Source of the DNA: Candidatus Scybalocola faecipullorum
GTDB lineage: Bacteria; Bacillota; Clostridia; Lachnospirales; Lachnospiraceae
Direction of reading: 5' to 3'
DNA: 64,000 nt
Assembly: GCA_018716485.1 (NCBI GenBank)
Contig: DVJY01000047.1
Location: 1-64,000 of the forward strand
The notes under the pieces were generated by a model. The model was given only the letters and a program-made list of their open reading frames with translations, did no database searches and had not been told where the DNA came from. The position numbers and the translations under genes were made by a program. Within the stretch, counting starts at the first letter, position 1; each line of letters starts with the position of its first letter. Of this stretch, positions 54,892 through 63,929 are shown in pieces.

Positions 54892-54943
54892 TTTTGTCTA
54901 ATAGCGACCCAAATCATTTGAAATCAGGCATTGTTTTGTCCAA
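54892..54943. promoter_or_regulatory. Candidate AraC boxes in the GH113/AraC divergent region
   Basis: TTTTGTCTAA (54892-54901) and TTTTGTCCAA (54934-54943) are direct repeats 42 bases apart. The first lies just upstream of the GH113 -35 box; the second overlaps the AraC promoter, which fits activation plus autoregulation. The extended first box ATTTTTTGTCTAATAGCGAC recurs almost exactly near 11540-11560. Confidence 0.6.
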
Positions 54944-54959
54944 GCAAATGTGCTATAGT
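54931..54959 (+). promoter_or_regulatory. Promoter of the second AraC gene
   Basis: TTGTTT (54931-54936) and TATAGT (54954-54959) are 17 bases apart, 40 bases before the AraC start codon. Confidence 0.7.
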
Positions 54960-54998
54960 GTGTTGGAACTTATTTTTGAACTTCCCGGAGGTGCTGCT

Positions 54999-55916
54999 AT
55001 GACTTACTATGAATTTAACTCGGATATGCTGCCGCATATTTCTTTTATGAATCTGTATTCATCGCCGGAGCCCTACAGGCATCCCCGGCGTATTCCGGGG
55101 GAATACATCATCTTTTTTATGAAGTCGGGAAATCTGTTTTTATCCGAAAGCGGTATTGACTATCATTTAAAAGAAGGCGATATGATCATTCTCGATCCTG
55201 ACGGCGTCCATGAAGGCACGCTGCCCGCAGTTTCCGAATTCTACTATATCCACCTGAAGCCAACTGTATTTAAGCCCTTTGAACTGCCGACGGATATATC
55301 ACTTACGGAGTTTTTGGAAAACAACCGTCATCTGACCAATAACATTTCCCCTTTTTCACAGGAAATGTACGATCATTCCCGGCTGATCCTTCCTAAAACA
55401 CTCCATGTGGCCGACGCTGCTGTGCGCAATAAATTTGAGCTGGCTATGAATCAGGCGATTTTTGCCTCCGAACACCGGCAGGAGCATTACAAACTCACAT
55501 GCTCTTATTGCTTTATGCAGATTTTGATTGACTTCGCGGCCTGCTTCTCCGCTCAGGTACTTGCCGGGGCCAATCTGAATTTTTCAAAATCCCAGCAAAG
55601 AGTATTGGAAGCACTGACAGATTATCTGCACTTTCATTATAACAAAAAATTGACCAGTGTTGACCTTGAAAACGAATTTAAAATGAATTTTGATTATCTG
55701 AACCGAATGTTTAAAAAGAAAACCGGCACGCCGATTTTTGCTTATTTAAACACCCTCAGAATTAATAAGGCAATCGAACTGCTTGCTTCCGGCCAGACGA
55801 CCAAAATTTATGAAATCGCCCGCGCCGTCGGCTACAGCGATGAATACTATTTCAGCAAGGTTTTCAAAAAACAGACCGGTATGTCGCCGAAAAATTTTTT
55901 AAAATTATATCAATAG
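54999..55916 (+). CDS. AraC family regulator of the GH113 operon
   Basis: This 305-residue regulator has an N-terminal cupin sensing domain (about 20-110, with GDMIILDPDGVHEG) and a C-terminal double helix-turn-helix (KLTSVDLENEFKMNFDYLNRMF and YEIARAVGYSDEYYFSKVFKKQTGMSP). The start is the ATG at 54999 with GGAGGTG five bases upstream. An in-frame extension to 54882 would run through the promoter and is rejected. It diverges from the GH113-GH2-GH36-GH9 operon and probably activates it. A terminator follows. Confidence 0.94.
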   Translation: MTYYEFNSDMLPHISFMNLYSSPEPYRHPRRIPGEYIIFFMKSGNLFLSESGIDYHLKEGDMIILDPDGVHEGTLPAVSEFYYIHLKPTVFKPFELPTDISLTEFLENNRHLTNNISPFSQEMYDHSRLILPKTLHVADAAVRNKFELAMNQAIFASEHRQEHYKLTCSYCFMQILIDFAACFSAQVLAGANLNFSKSQQRVLEALTDYLHFHYNKKLTSVDLENEFKMNFDYLNRMFKKKTGTPIFAYLNTLRINKAIELLASGQTTKIYEIARAVGYSDEYYFSKVFKKQTGMSPKNFLKLYQ

Positions 55917-55922
55917 ACGGAA

Positions 55923-55954
55923 AGCCGATTACCGCATTTTTACGATAATCGGCT
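55923..55954. terminator. Terminator between AraC and the isomerase gene
   Basis: AGCCGATTA pairs with TAATCGGCT around a 14-base loop; GATTATTTT follows on the plus strand. It can serve the convergent isomerase gene as well. Confidence 0.75.
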
Positions 55955-55961
55955 GATTATT

Positions 55962-56771
55962 TTAAATCTCATGGGCCTTGAGCCATGCCACAGATTCAAA
56001 CATATATTCCAATTGTTTCATGCTTCCGAAATGCTCTGCTGTGTAAATGCCGTCATAGCCCATTGCCTGAAGACGGCGCACAATTTCCTCCATCGGCAGA
56101 AAACCGCTGCCCACAGGCGACGCATACATCATATGACCCCGCTCATCCATTTTGCCTTCTTCTGCGTCAAATCCTTCGATCCTGCGGTCTTTGCAGTGTA
56201 CATGAACAATTTTATCTTTCAATCTTTCAAAAGCTTCCAACACATCTTCCCCACAAAAAACAAAATTGCCTGTATCAAATGTGATTTTCAATTCCGGAAT
56301 CCGCTCTGCAAAGTACAAAAGCCCCCGGGAATTTTTAATCGGAGACCGGCTGTCGTCAAAATCTTCCATTGTAACTGTCAGACCGTTGGCCGACGCAAGC
56401 TGACAAAAGGCGCCGGTCATATGTACCATCCTATCCAAAGCCTCCCGGCGCGCTTCTTTTTCTTCCGAATAATAAAATCCCGGAATCACCATCACTTGGC
56501 GGCACCGCGCCTGATGCGCTGTCTTGATGAGCTGCCAGACGCGATCCTCTTCTTTGCGCAGAGCAAAATCAAAAAAGCAATAAATACTCGACACAGACAG
56601 TCCGGCTTCATTAAGACGCACTATCATTTCCGGATTTTTTACCAGATCGTCAAAATCTGCCTCTGCATAACCCACCCCCGCTTTGCGCAGCTGTACAAGC
56701 ACTTGTTCTTCTGTCATCCCGGCTTGTTTTGCCGCTTCACGGATATGGTGATAAAATACAGCTATTTTCAT
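55962..56771 (-). CDS. Sugar phosphate isomerase/epimerase family protein
   Basis: This 269-residue TIM barrel of the AP endonuclease 2/xylose isomerase-like family binds a divalent metal. Likely ligands are Glu in TMEDFDD, Asp in ITFDTGNF, His in IVHVHCKD and Glu in YTAEHFG. Members isomerise or epimerise sugars or sugar acids; the substrate is not assignable. It lies 15 bases after an aldo/keto reductase gene on the same strand, suggesting joint conversion of a free sugar or polyol. The start ATG has AGAGAGTG upstream, a moderate site. Confidence 0.88.
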   Translation of the reverse strand: MKIAVFYHHIREAAKQAGMTEEQVLVQLRKAGVGYAEADFDDLVKNPEMIVRLNEAGLSVSSIYCFFDFALRKEEDRVWQLIKTAHQARCRQVMVIPGFYYSEEKEARREALDRMVHMTGAFCQLASANGLTVTMEDFDDSRSPIKNSRGLLYFAERIPELKITFDTGNFVFCGEDVLEAFERLKDKIVHVHCKDRRIEGFDAEEGKMDERGHMMYASPVGSGFLPMEEIVRRLQAMGYDGIYTAEHFGSMKQLEYMFESVAWLKAHEI

Positions 56772-56786
56772 TGATCATCACTCTCT

Positions 56787-57782
56787 TTACTGTCTTAATA
56801 TATTTTCGATAGCTTCAAGCTCCTGTGCCGTAAACACAGTTTTATGCACTGCTTGGACATTATCAATAATCTGCTGCGGACGGTTGGCGCCGATCAGTAC
56901 AGTTGTGACTTTGCCGTTTCTTAAAATCCACGACAATGCCATCTGAGACAGTTTCTGTCCTCTTGCTTTAGCAATATCATTCAGCTGATTCAGTTTTTTC
57001 ACCATCGTCTCATTCAGTTCGTTTCCAATCCATGTACTTCCCCTGCCGACGCGTGAATCTTCAGGCACACCTTTCAAATAACGGTCTGTTAAAAATCCCT
57101 GATACAGAGGCGAAAACACGGCAAGACCGAATCCTTCCCCCACAGCAAAATCATCTAGACGGTCGTCTTCGATCCATCGGTTAAGCATAGAGTATGACGG
57201 CTGATTCATCACAAACGGCGTTTTCAGTTCTCTGAAAATCTTCAGAATTTCTTCAGTTTGCCGCCGGTTATAATTGGAAACGCCCACATACAGCGCTTTG
57301 CCCTGACGGACAACATGATCCAATGCTTCGGCAGTCTCTTCCAGCGGCGTATCCGGGTCAAAAATATGATGGTAATAAATATCTACATAATCCAGCTTCA
57401 TCCGCTTCAGACTTTGATCCAAAGAGGCGATCAAATATTTTCTTGAACCGTTCCGATCTCCATAAGGTCCCGGCCACATCTCATAACCGGCTTTTGTGGA
57501 AATGCACAGTTCATCTCTGTAAGCCCTCAAGCCTTTGTCAAGCACTCTGCCAAAGTTTTCTTCAGCTGATCCGTTATATGGATTGCCGTAGTTATTGGCA
57601 AGATCAAAATGATTGATGCCAAGATCAAAGGCTGTACGACACATTTTTTCAATATTTTCAAAATTGGCTGTATAACCGAAGTTCTGCCACATCCCAAGAC
57701 TCACGGCAGATACTTTAAGTCCTGTTTTGCCGCACCGGTTATAAACCATCTTTTCGTATCTGTGCTCATCTGCAATATACAT
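56787..57782 (-). CDS. Aldo/keto reductase (YghZ-like)
   Basis: This is an NADPH-dependent reductase of 331 residues with a (beta/alpha)8 fold. The catalytic Asp, Tyr, Lys and His are visible in FDLANNYGNPYNGSAEENFG, STKAGYEM and YYHHIFDP; VGVSNYNRRQTEEI is a standard cofactor-side block. The group acts on small aldehydes such as methylglyoxal or glyceraldehyde-3-phosphate. The start is the ATG at 57782 with AGAGGAAACG upstream; a longer frame reads into the tandem leader repeat. It probably forms an operon with the isomerase gene. Confidence 0.92.
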   Translation of the reverse strand: MYIADEHRYEKMVYNRCGKTGLKVSAVSLGMWQNFGYTANFENIEKMCRTAFDLGINHFDLANNYGNPYNGSAEENFGRVLDKGLRAYRDELCISTKAGYEMWPGPYGDRNGSRKYLIASLDQSLKRMKLDYVDIYYHHIFDPDTPLEETAEALDHVVRQGKALYVGVSNYNRRQTEEILKIFRELKTPFVMNQPSYSMLNRWIEDDRLDDFAVGEGFGLAVFSPLYQGFLTDRYLKGVPEDSRVGRGSTWIGNELNETMVKKLNQLNDIAKARGQKLSQMALSWILRNGKVTTVLIGANRPQQIIDNVQAVHKTVFTAQELEAIENILRQ

Positions 57783-57784
57783 CG

Positions 57785-57910
57785 TTTCCTCTTTCCTGAC
57801 GCACTTGCTGCGTCGATAATGGTAGATTTGGAAGTTTGCTTCCAAACTTTCCTCTTTCCTGACGCACTTGCTGCGTCAATAATGGTAGATTTGGAAGTTT
57901 ACTTTCAAAC
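57785..57910. repeat. Two abutting 63-bp direct repeats in the aldo/keto reductase leader
   Basis: 57785-57847 and 57848-57910 are nearly identical. Each unit carries two small inverted repeats on the minus strand (TTTGGAAG/CTTCCAAA and GACGCA/TGCGTC) and an AGGAAAGAGG ribosome-site-like sequence. Only the proximal copy is placed correctly for the start at 57782. Confidence 0.93.
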
Positions 57911-57925
57911 CTTTTATCTCCTTTG

Positions 57926-58669
57926 TTAATACTCTACTTCCTGAAGAAACAGGCCCTGAGGCGCCGCCGTCGGCCCTGCCTGCTCCCGGTCTCTGCTTGC
58001 CAGAATCCGCTTCATATCTTCCGGCGCCCGTTCAGCTTTGCCGACCTCCATCAGAGTCCCGGCAATAATGCGCACCATATTATAAAGGAAGCCGTTTCCG
58101 TGGACATAAATTTTAATTTCCTGACAGTCTGTTTCTATATCGATGCTGTAAATTTCCCTCACCGTTGATTTATTTGTCCGGCGGCTCGAAGAAAATGCTT
58201 TAAAGTCATGGCGTCCCACAAGATAAAGAGCTGCTTTTTTCATTGCCTGCACATCCAAACGATTAAAACAGTAAAATGTATACTTACGGTCAAATACGCT
58301 TGGCACTTCGCCGATAGCGATTCTATATACATATGTTTTAGACTTTACATTAAGACGGCTGTGAAACCGTTCATCCACATCTCTTACGTCAAACACGGCA
58401 ATATCTCTCGGAAGGTATCTGTTTAAATAATGTTTGATCTCATAACACTTCATATCTGTATTTGTATGAAAGTTCGCCACCTGAGCATAAGCGTGGACAC
58501 CGGCGTCAGTACGCCCGGAGCCGATCAGTTCAATATCTTCGCCGGTCATCTTCTTTAATACTTCTTCAATTTTCCCCTGTATGGTGGTCTGCCCGCTGTT
58601 TTTTCCAAGCCGCTGCCAGCCGTCATAGCGGCCGCCGTCGTATTCCATCGTCAGTTTTATGTTTCTCAT
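57926..58669 (-). CDS. truA: tRNA pseudouridine synthase A
   Basis: This enzyme makes pseudouridine at positions 38-40 in the tRNA anticodon arm. The 247-residue length matches TruA. The catalytic Asp is in GRTDAGVHA, and FLYNMVRIIAGTLMEVG is the conserved C-terminal block. AAGGAG precedes the ATG at 58669. It lies ten bases downstream of the peptide ABC ATPase gene and is likely co-transcribed with that operon. Confidence 0.97.
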   Translation of the reverse strand: MRNIKLTMEYDGGRYDGWQRLGKNSGQTTIQGKIEEVLKKMTGEDIELIGSGRTDAGVHAYAQVANFHTNTDMKCYEIKHYLNRYLPRDIAVFDVRDVDERFHSRLNVKSKTYVYRIAIGEVPSVFDRKYTFYCFNRLDVQAMKKAALYLVGRHDFKAFSSSRRTNKSTVREIYSIDIETDCQEIKIYVHGNGFLYNMVRIIAGTLMEVGKAERAPEDMKRILASRDREQAGPTAAPQGLFLQEVEY

Positions 58670-58679
58670 TAAGTTCTCC

Positions 58680-60398
58680 TTACTTTAAGGCGCCTGCCCG
58701 GCACCGTGTCTCATGATTATCCCCGCACAGCCTGAGCATCGGCTTTTTTTTCCGACAGCTGTTTTTTCGGTATGGGCAGCGCGGATAAAAAGCGCAGCCT
58801 GCACCTTGGGGCACCTCCTGTGCCTCGGTATCTTCACTGTCATCATTATCTTCAATCTTATGCCCGTCCAGCGCCGCGCTAAATAAAAGGCGCGTGTACG
58901 GATGCTGCGGATTTTTGTACAGTTCATCACTGTCCGCCATTTCTACAATCTGCCCGAGATACATGACGATGACCCGGTCACAGACGTGCCGCACGACTTC
59001 AAGATCGTGGGAAATAAACATCATCGTCAGATTCTTCTCTTTATGGAGCTGCAGGAGCAGTTTCAAAATCTGGCTCTGGACAGTCACGTCAAGCGCCGAA
59101 ACAGGCTCATCAGCCACAATAAATCCGGTATCCATCAGCAGCGCCAGACCAATACTGATTCTTTGGCGCTGTCCGCCGGAAAATTCTCTGGCATACCGCC
59201 CTTTAAATGACGGATCCAGCCCGATTTTAACAAGCATTTCATCGACAAGCCGCAGCCGCTCTTTTTTATCTCTGATTCCGCGGGCTTTCAGCGGTTCCTG
59301 AAGAATCCAGCCAATCTTTCGGGCCGGATTCAGTGACCCGAACGGATCCTGAAATACCATCTGAGGCCGGCTGCATGTCATCTGAAGCGAGCCTGTAAAA
59401 TGTTTGTTCAGACCGACAATTGTTTTTGCCAGTGTGGATTTGCCGCAGCCGGATTCACCGACCACGCCGAGAATTTCTCCCTCATACACACAAAAACTGA
59501 CCCCTTTGAGCACCGCTTTTTGATCTTTTCCGGAAAACACGCCATCCTTTTCCTTAAAAGAAAGCCTCAGATCCTTCGCTTCAAGAACAACCGAACTTCG
59601 ATCCGACGGGACATCATTATCCGGAATTGCGGCCACAAGCGTCTTGGTGTAATCATGTTTCGGATGGCGCAGCACTTCCTGTGTATTTCCCATTTCCACA
59701 ATATCGCCGTTGTACATGACGATCACACGGCTGCAGACCGACTTGATCACGTTCAGATCATGGGAAATCATAAGCACAGAAGTCCCTGTTTCCTCATGAA
59801 ATTTTTGAATAAGACGCAGGATCTGCTTCTGCACCGTCACATCCAGCGCCGTCGTCGCCTCATCGGCGATCAAAAGTTTCGGCCGGCATATGGTTGCCAT
59901 AGCGATCATGACTCTCTGGCGCATACCGCCCGACAACTGATAGGGATACTTCCCGTAAAGTTTCTCTGGTTCAGGCAGTCCGACGCTGGTCAGCGCCTCA
60001 ATGACCTGTCTGCGTATTTCGTCTTTTTTCATATGGGTATGAAGAATCAGGCTTTCTTCTACCTGTTTCCCGATTTTCATTACCGGATTCAGCGATGTCA
60101 TCGGTTCCTGAAAAATCATGGAAATGTCATCTCCGCGCACGGACTCCATCTCTTTTTCGGAAAGCTTCAGCAAATCTCTGCCTTCAAATAAAATCTCACC
60201 GCCGGTGATCACTGCCGCCGGTGATAACAGACGCATCATCGACAGCGCCGTCATGGATTTCCCTGAACCGGACTCGCCGACGATACCCACAATTTCCTGT
60301 CTGCCGATGTCCAAACTGATATTTTTCAGGACTTTTTGTTCAGCGCCATTTTCATAGAAGCTGAGTGAAAGATTTTTAATTTCCAATAAATTTTCCAT
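58680..60398 (-). CDS. Dipeptide/oligopeptide ABC transporter, fused double ATPase
   Basis: This 572-residue protein contains two ABC ATPase domains in one chain, equal to a DppD-DppF fusion (as in GsiA/YejF). Domain 1 (about 1-255) has Walker A GESGSGKS, signature LSGGMRQR and Walker [13 protein letters not shown]. Domain 2 (about 275-520) has [16 protein letters not shown] and [12 protein letters not shown]. The C-terminal oligopeptide extension with [20 protein letters not shown] carries a Cys motif. It powers the DppB/DppC permeases directly upstream (one-base gap to DppC). Confidence 0.95.
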   Translation of the reverse strand: MENLLEIKNLSLSFYENGAEQKVLKNISLDIGRQEIVGIVGESGSGKSMTALSMMRLLSPAAVITGGEILFEGRDLLKLSEKEMESVRGDDISMIFQEPMTSLNPVMKIGKQVEESLILHTHMKKDEIRRQVIEALTSVGLPEPEKLYGKYPYQLSGGMRQRVMIAMATICRPKLLIADEATTALDVTVQKQILRLIQKFHEETGTSVLMISHDLNVIKSVCSRVIVMYNGDIVEMGNTQEVLRHPKHDYTKTLVAAIPDNDVPSDRSSVVLEAKDLRLSFKEKDGVFSGKDQKAVLKGVSFCVYEGEILGVVGESGCGKSTLAKTIVGLNKHFTGSLQMTCSRPQMVFQDPFGSLNPARKIGWILQEPLKARGIRDKKERLRLVDEMLVKIGLDPSFKGRYAREFSGGQRQRISIGLALLMDTGFIVADEPVSALDVTVQSQILKLLLQLHKEKNLTMMFISHDLEVVRHVCDRVIVMYLGQIVEMADSDELYKNPQHPYTRLLFSAALDGHKIEDNDDSEDTEAQEVPQGAGCAFYPRCPYRKNSCRKKKPMLRLCGDNHETRCRAGALK

Positions 60399-60399
60399 A

Positions 60400-61224
60400 T
60401 TAATTTTCCCCCCATTGCAGCTTCCGCAGTCCTTCGCTGATCATCGAAAAGCCGAGAATAATGAGTATAATGACAATACCCGGAAAAATAGCATACCATG
60501 GCGCGTTAAAAATCAATGACTGGGCCTCAGAAAGCATACGTCCAAGACTGGCCTCAGGCGGCTGCACGCCCAGACTTAAATAACTCATGCTTGCTTCCGA
60601 GAGCACTGCATTGTTGAATCCGATCATTGCCGCGGTCAGCATGCTCACCCATATGTTCGGCAAAATATGGGCGAAAATAATCCTGAAATTTGAAATGCCC
60701 ATCACACGGGCGCTCTGCACATATTCCAAAGATTTGCACCGCAGCACTTCGCCGCGGACAATACGGGCAAAGCTGGGAATAAATATAATGCCGAGCGCAA
60801 TAATAATATTTAATTTGCCCGGCCCTAAAAGACTGATTAAAATCAGCGCCAGCAAGATACTTGGAAATGACAGAATCGCGTCATTGATACGCATAATAAT
60901 CTCATCGATCCATCCGCCGTAAAAGCCGGTCAGCGCCCCGATAGCTGTTCCAAAAACAGCGCCGATGCCTACTGTACAAAACGCTACTAAAAATGTATTG
61001 CCGCAGCCGTTCATCACACGGCTGAAAACATCGCGCCCGAAATTGTCGGTTCCCATAATGTGGGCAAGACTTGGAGGCGCGCTTCTGGCCGCCGCATCCA
61101 TGGCCGTCACATCGTATGGTGTCCAAAACTGGCCGACGATCGTAAAAAGCACAAAAAAGCCGGTCAGTCCGCAGCCGATGATCAGCTGCCAGTTATGTTT
61201 TTTTCTGAATTGTTTTTCTTTCAT
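60400..61224 (-). CDS. Dipeptide/oligopeptide ABC transporter permease (DppC type)
   Basis: This 274-residue permease has six helices with an N-terminal OppC-type cytoplasmic segment. Motifs MGTDNFGRDVFSRVMNG and the coupling block EYVQSARVMGISNFRIIFAHILPN are typical. GAGGTC precedes the ATG, 11 bases after the DppB stop. It pairs with DppB. Confidence 0.95.
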   Translation of the reverse strand: MKEKQFRKKHNWQLIIGCGLTGFFVLFTIVGQFWTPYDVTAMDAAARSAPPSLAHIMGTDNFGRDVFSRVMNGCGNTFLVAFCTVGIGAVFGTAIGALTGFYGGWIDEIIMRINDAILSFPSILLALILISLLGPGKLNIIIALGIIFIPSFARIVRGEVLRCKSLEYVQSARVMGISNFRIIFAHILPNIWVSMLTAAMIGFNNAVLSEASMSYLSLGVQPPEASLGRMLSEAQSLIFNAPWYAIFPGIVIILIILGFSMISEGLRKLQWGEN

Positions 61225-61235
61225 CTTCTGACCTC

Positions 61236-62180
61236 CTATGCCGCTTTAACTCTCGGATCTGCAAGCTGATACAGCATATCGACCACAAAATTAATAATCA
61301 CGACAACGGCCGTCACATAAGTCACCACTGCCTGAACTACAGGGTAATCTCTCGTGGAAATAGCGCTGATAAGCAGGCGTCCCACGCCCGGCACACTGAA
61401 TACCTGTTCCACAATAATACTTCCGGCCAGTATTTCGGCAACGACAAGCGCCATAAATGTGATGACCGGGATAAGCGCATTTTTCAGGATATGGCGGGAC
61501 AGCGCTCTGTTTTTGCTGCTGCCCTTGCTGTAGGCTGTGCGCACATAATCTTTAGGCATCTCGCTCAGAACAGAATTTCTTAAAAACTTGACAACCATCG
61601 CAATTTTAGGAAGAGCGATAGCCGCTGCGGGGAAGATCAAATAACGGATACTGCCCCATAAATTCTCAGACGGGCTGATAAAAAGTCCCGGCTGAAACCA
61701 TTTTAAAATAAGTCCGAATATATATGTTAAGATGATACCGAGAAAAAAGGACGGTATCGCCATTGTTATCTGAGTCAGCTGATTAATGGCTGTATCCAGC
61801 CATTTTCCCGAATGTTTTGCCGCCAAGATGCCCAAAGGCACTGACAAGACAAGGATCATTAGAAATGAAATGACAGCCAGAAGCACTGTCACCGGCAGCC
61901 GGTCCGCCAGAAGAGCAGAAACCTGCTGTCCTTCATACTGATAAGATTCTCCGAAATCGCCGCGAAGGGCATCAGAAAGCCAGAGTATATACCGCTCTGT
62001 CACCGGTTTATTAAGCCCCATTTCCTCTCTGAGAGCTTCAATCTGATCCGGGGTCGCCTCGGTGCCAAGTCTCGTCATCGACGCATCCCCCGGAATGACT
62101 GAAAAGGCAGCAAAGGTAATGACCGAAATGAACAACAACGTAATAATGAGAGTAACTGCTTTTTTTATAAAATATTTCAT
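61236..62180 (-). CDS. Dipeptide/oligopeptide ABC transporter permease (DppB type)
   Basis: This 314-residue permease has six helices. The N-terminal hydrophobic segment, the outer loop with GDASMTRLGTEATPDQIEALREEMGLN, and the coupling motif KDYVRTAYSKGSSKNRALSRHILKNA are family hallmarks. It lies 26 bases after the binding-protein gene. GGAGATGCG precedes the ATG. Confidence 0.95.
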   Translation of the reverse strand: MKYFIKKAVTLIITLLFISVITFAAFSVIPGDASMTRLGTEATPDQIEALREEMGLNKPVTERYILWLSDALRGDFGESYQYEGQQVSALLADRLPVTVLLAVISFLMILVLSVPLGILAAKHSGKWLDTAINQLTQITMAIPSFFLGIILTYIFGLILKWFQPGLFISPSENLWGSIRYLIFPAAAIALPKIAMVVKFLRNSVLSEMPKDYVRTAYSKGSSKNRALSRHILKNALIPVITFMALVVAEILAGSIIVEQVFSVPGVGRLLISAISTRDYPVVQAVVTYVTAVVVIINFVVDMLYQLADPRVKAA

Positions 62181-62206
62181 AACGCATCTCCTTTGTGCCT
62201 TAATGC

Positions 62207-63778
62207 TTATTCTGTAATATACATACTTGCCAGATCCGTCGCCGCTACAGGATAAAACTGATAGCCGCCGATCCGCTTGTTCACAGCCACAAAATCCGCC
62301 GGATCTTCAATATAAACACTGGCTGCATTCTGGGCAAGAATCATCTGAAGTTCTTTGTACAGCGTCACTTTTTCGCTGTCATCGACCGTTGCCAGCGCTT
62401 CGTCAATTTTCTGATCATATTCGTCATTTTTAAAATTGGCAATGTTGTTGGAAGCATCTGAACGGTATTTTGCCAGCCAGTCGCTTGGCGCCAGTGTGCC
62501 GTCAAAACCAATAACTGTCGCCTGATAATTGCGTCCGCTGTAAACTTCATCCAGCCATGTGCTCCATTCTACAAGGCGGATTGTTGCATTGATGCCCACT
62601 GCTTTTAATTGTTCCACAATAATCTGCGCTGTATCCACATGCTGTGAATAGGAACTCGGCACAGCAATCTCCAGATCAAAACCATCTGCATATCCTGCCT
62701 CGGCAAGAAGGCTCTTGGCTTGTTCCGGATCATAAGTATACACATCTTCTGCCGCGCTCTCATAGTATTTCTCAAGTGCAGGGATCATATGTGATCCGAT
62801 CAGCTGACTCTTGCCGCCGAACAGAAAATCGTTGATCGACTGCCGGTCTACGGCATAACAAATGGCCTGTCTGACCCTTACATCAGACAGCGGTTCGTAA
62901 TCGTTATTTAAAAACATGGCATGTACAAGATGCATGCTTCCCTCAACGATATTGAACTGATCGCCAAGGGCGGATACCTGATCTGCCGTCAGGTAGTTGA
63001 GCACGTCAATGGTTCCTGCCTGAAGTTCCATAAATGCTGTCTCCATATCGGCAACGATTTTAAATTCAGCGCTGTCCAGATATGCCGCGCCGCCCCAGTA
63101 GCCGTCATATCTTGCCAGCTGGATGCTCTGTCCCGGTGTGTAGGATACAAACTTATACGGACCGGTGCCGACCGGCGTCGCATTGATATCTTCTACATCA
63201 TCAGGAATAATCACTGCCTCGGCCAGATCAGGAAGAAATTCAGAATACCCTTCTGTGAGCTCCACTTCGATCGTATGGTCATCGACAATGACAACGTCCG
63301 CTAAATTAGAAAAAGCGGAGGATTCGCTTGAATTCTCCGCAAAACGTTCAATGGAATATTTAACATCTTCTGCAGTGACAGCGCTTCCGTCATGGAAAGT
63401 CACGCCATCTCTCAAGGTGAAAGTATATGTCTTCGCATCCTCTGAGATTTCGTAATCACTGGCAACTGCCGGCTCCAGATCACCGTTTACTGTCGGTTTC
63501 ACCAAGCCTTCATACAAATTAAATACCACCGCTCTAGTTCCTGCGTCCGTTTCTACATGCGGGTCAAGACTAACGATATCCTGTGTCATACCTACAACAA
63601 CGCTGCCGCCCTGCGCCGGTTCTCCCGATGCTGTCTGCTGCGCCGTCTCGGTCTGGCTCTCTGAAGAAGTATTACTGCTTTGTGTATTCTGTGCATTCTC
63701 GCCGCCTCCGCACGCGCAAAGTACAGCAGAAGTCAGAAGAACCGCCGTGCTTAAAAGGATTCCACTTTTCTTTTTCAT
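62207..63778 (-). CDS. Peptide-binding lipoprotein (SBP family 5)
   Basis: This 523-residue receptor has a lipoprotein signal ending LCACGGG (Cys near 22) and a long Ser/Gln/Thr linker. The SBP_bac_5 domain is recognised by LDPHVETDAGTRAVVFNLYEGL and YTFTLRDGVTFHDGSAVTAEDVKYSIER. Family members bind peptides, glutathione, nickel or some sugars, so the ligand is open; peptides are most likely given the fused ATPase. It is the first gene of the operon, with GAGGTAAATGTC before the ATG. Confidence 0.94.
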   Translation of the reverse strand: MKKKSGILLSTAVLLTSAVLCACGGGENAQNTQSSNTSSESQTETAQQTASGEPAQGGSVVVGMTQDIVSLDPHVETDAGTRAVVFNLYEGLVKPTVNGDLEPAVASDYEISEDAKTYTFTLRDGVTFHDGSAVTAEDVKYSIERFAENSSESSAFSNLADVVIVDDHTIEVELTEGYSEFLPDLAEAVIIPDDVEDINATPVGTGPYKFVSYTPGQSIQLARYDGYWGGAAYLDSAEFKIVADMETAFMELQAGTIDVLNYLTADQVSALGDQFNIVEGSMHLVHAMFLNNDYEPLSDVRVRQAICYAVDRQSINDFLFGGKSQLIGSHMIPALEKYYESAAEDVYTYDPEQAKSLLAEAGYADGFDLEIAVPSSYSQHVDTAQIIVEQLKAVGINATIRLVEWSTWLDEVYSGRNYQATVIGFDGTLAPSDWLAKYRSDASNNIANFKNDEYDQKIDEALATVDDSEKVTLYKELQMILAQNAASVYIEDPADFVAVNKRIGGYQFYPVAATDLASMYITE

Positions 63779-63929
63779 GACATTTACCTCTTAATTTCGT
63801 AATAATTCTCCCATCATTCAATTGTCACTCATCATTATAGCAATTTCTGAAAAAAAAGCAACATTAAAATTTCGCCCGTCTTTTTCGCCGCACACGCAGA
63901 CGCCTTTTAATTCTCTATAAAAATACCTT

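Noticed and set aside
54882..54998. N-terminal extension of the AraC gene
   Set aside because: The extension runs through the promoter and AraC boxes. The ATG at 54999 has a strong GGAGGTG site.
55971..56774. Long plus-strand frame of 267 codons
   Set aside because: It is exactly antisense to the isomerase gene, with no ribosome site and a composition typical of a shadow frame.
59400..60191. Long plus-strand frame of 263 codons
   Set aside because: It is antisense to the fused peptide ATPase, which has all expected motifs. No independent evidence.
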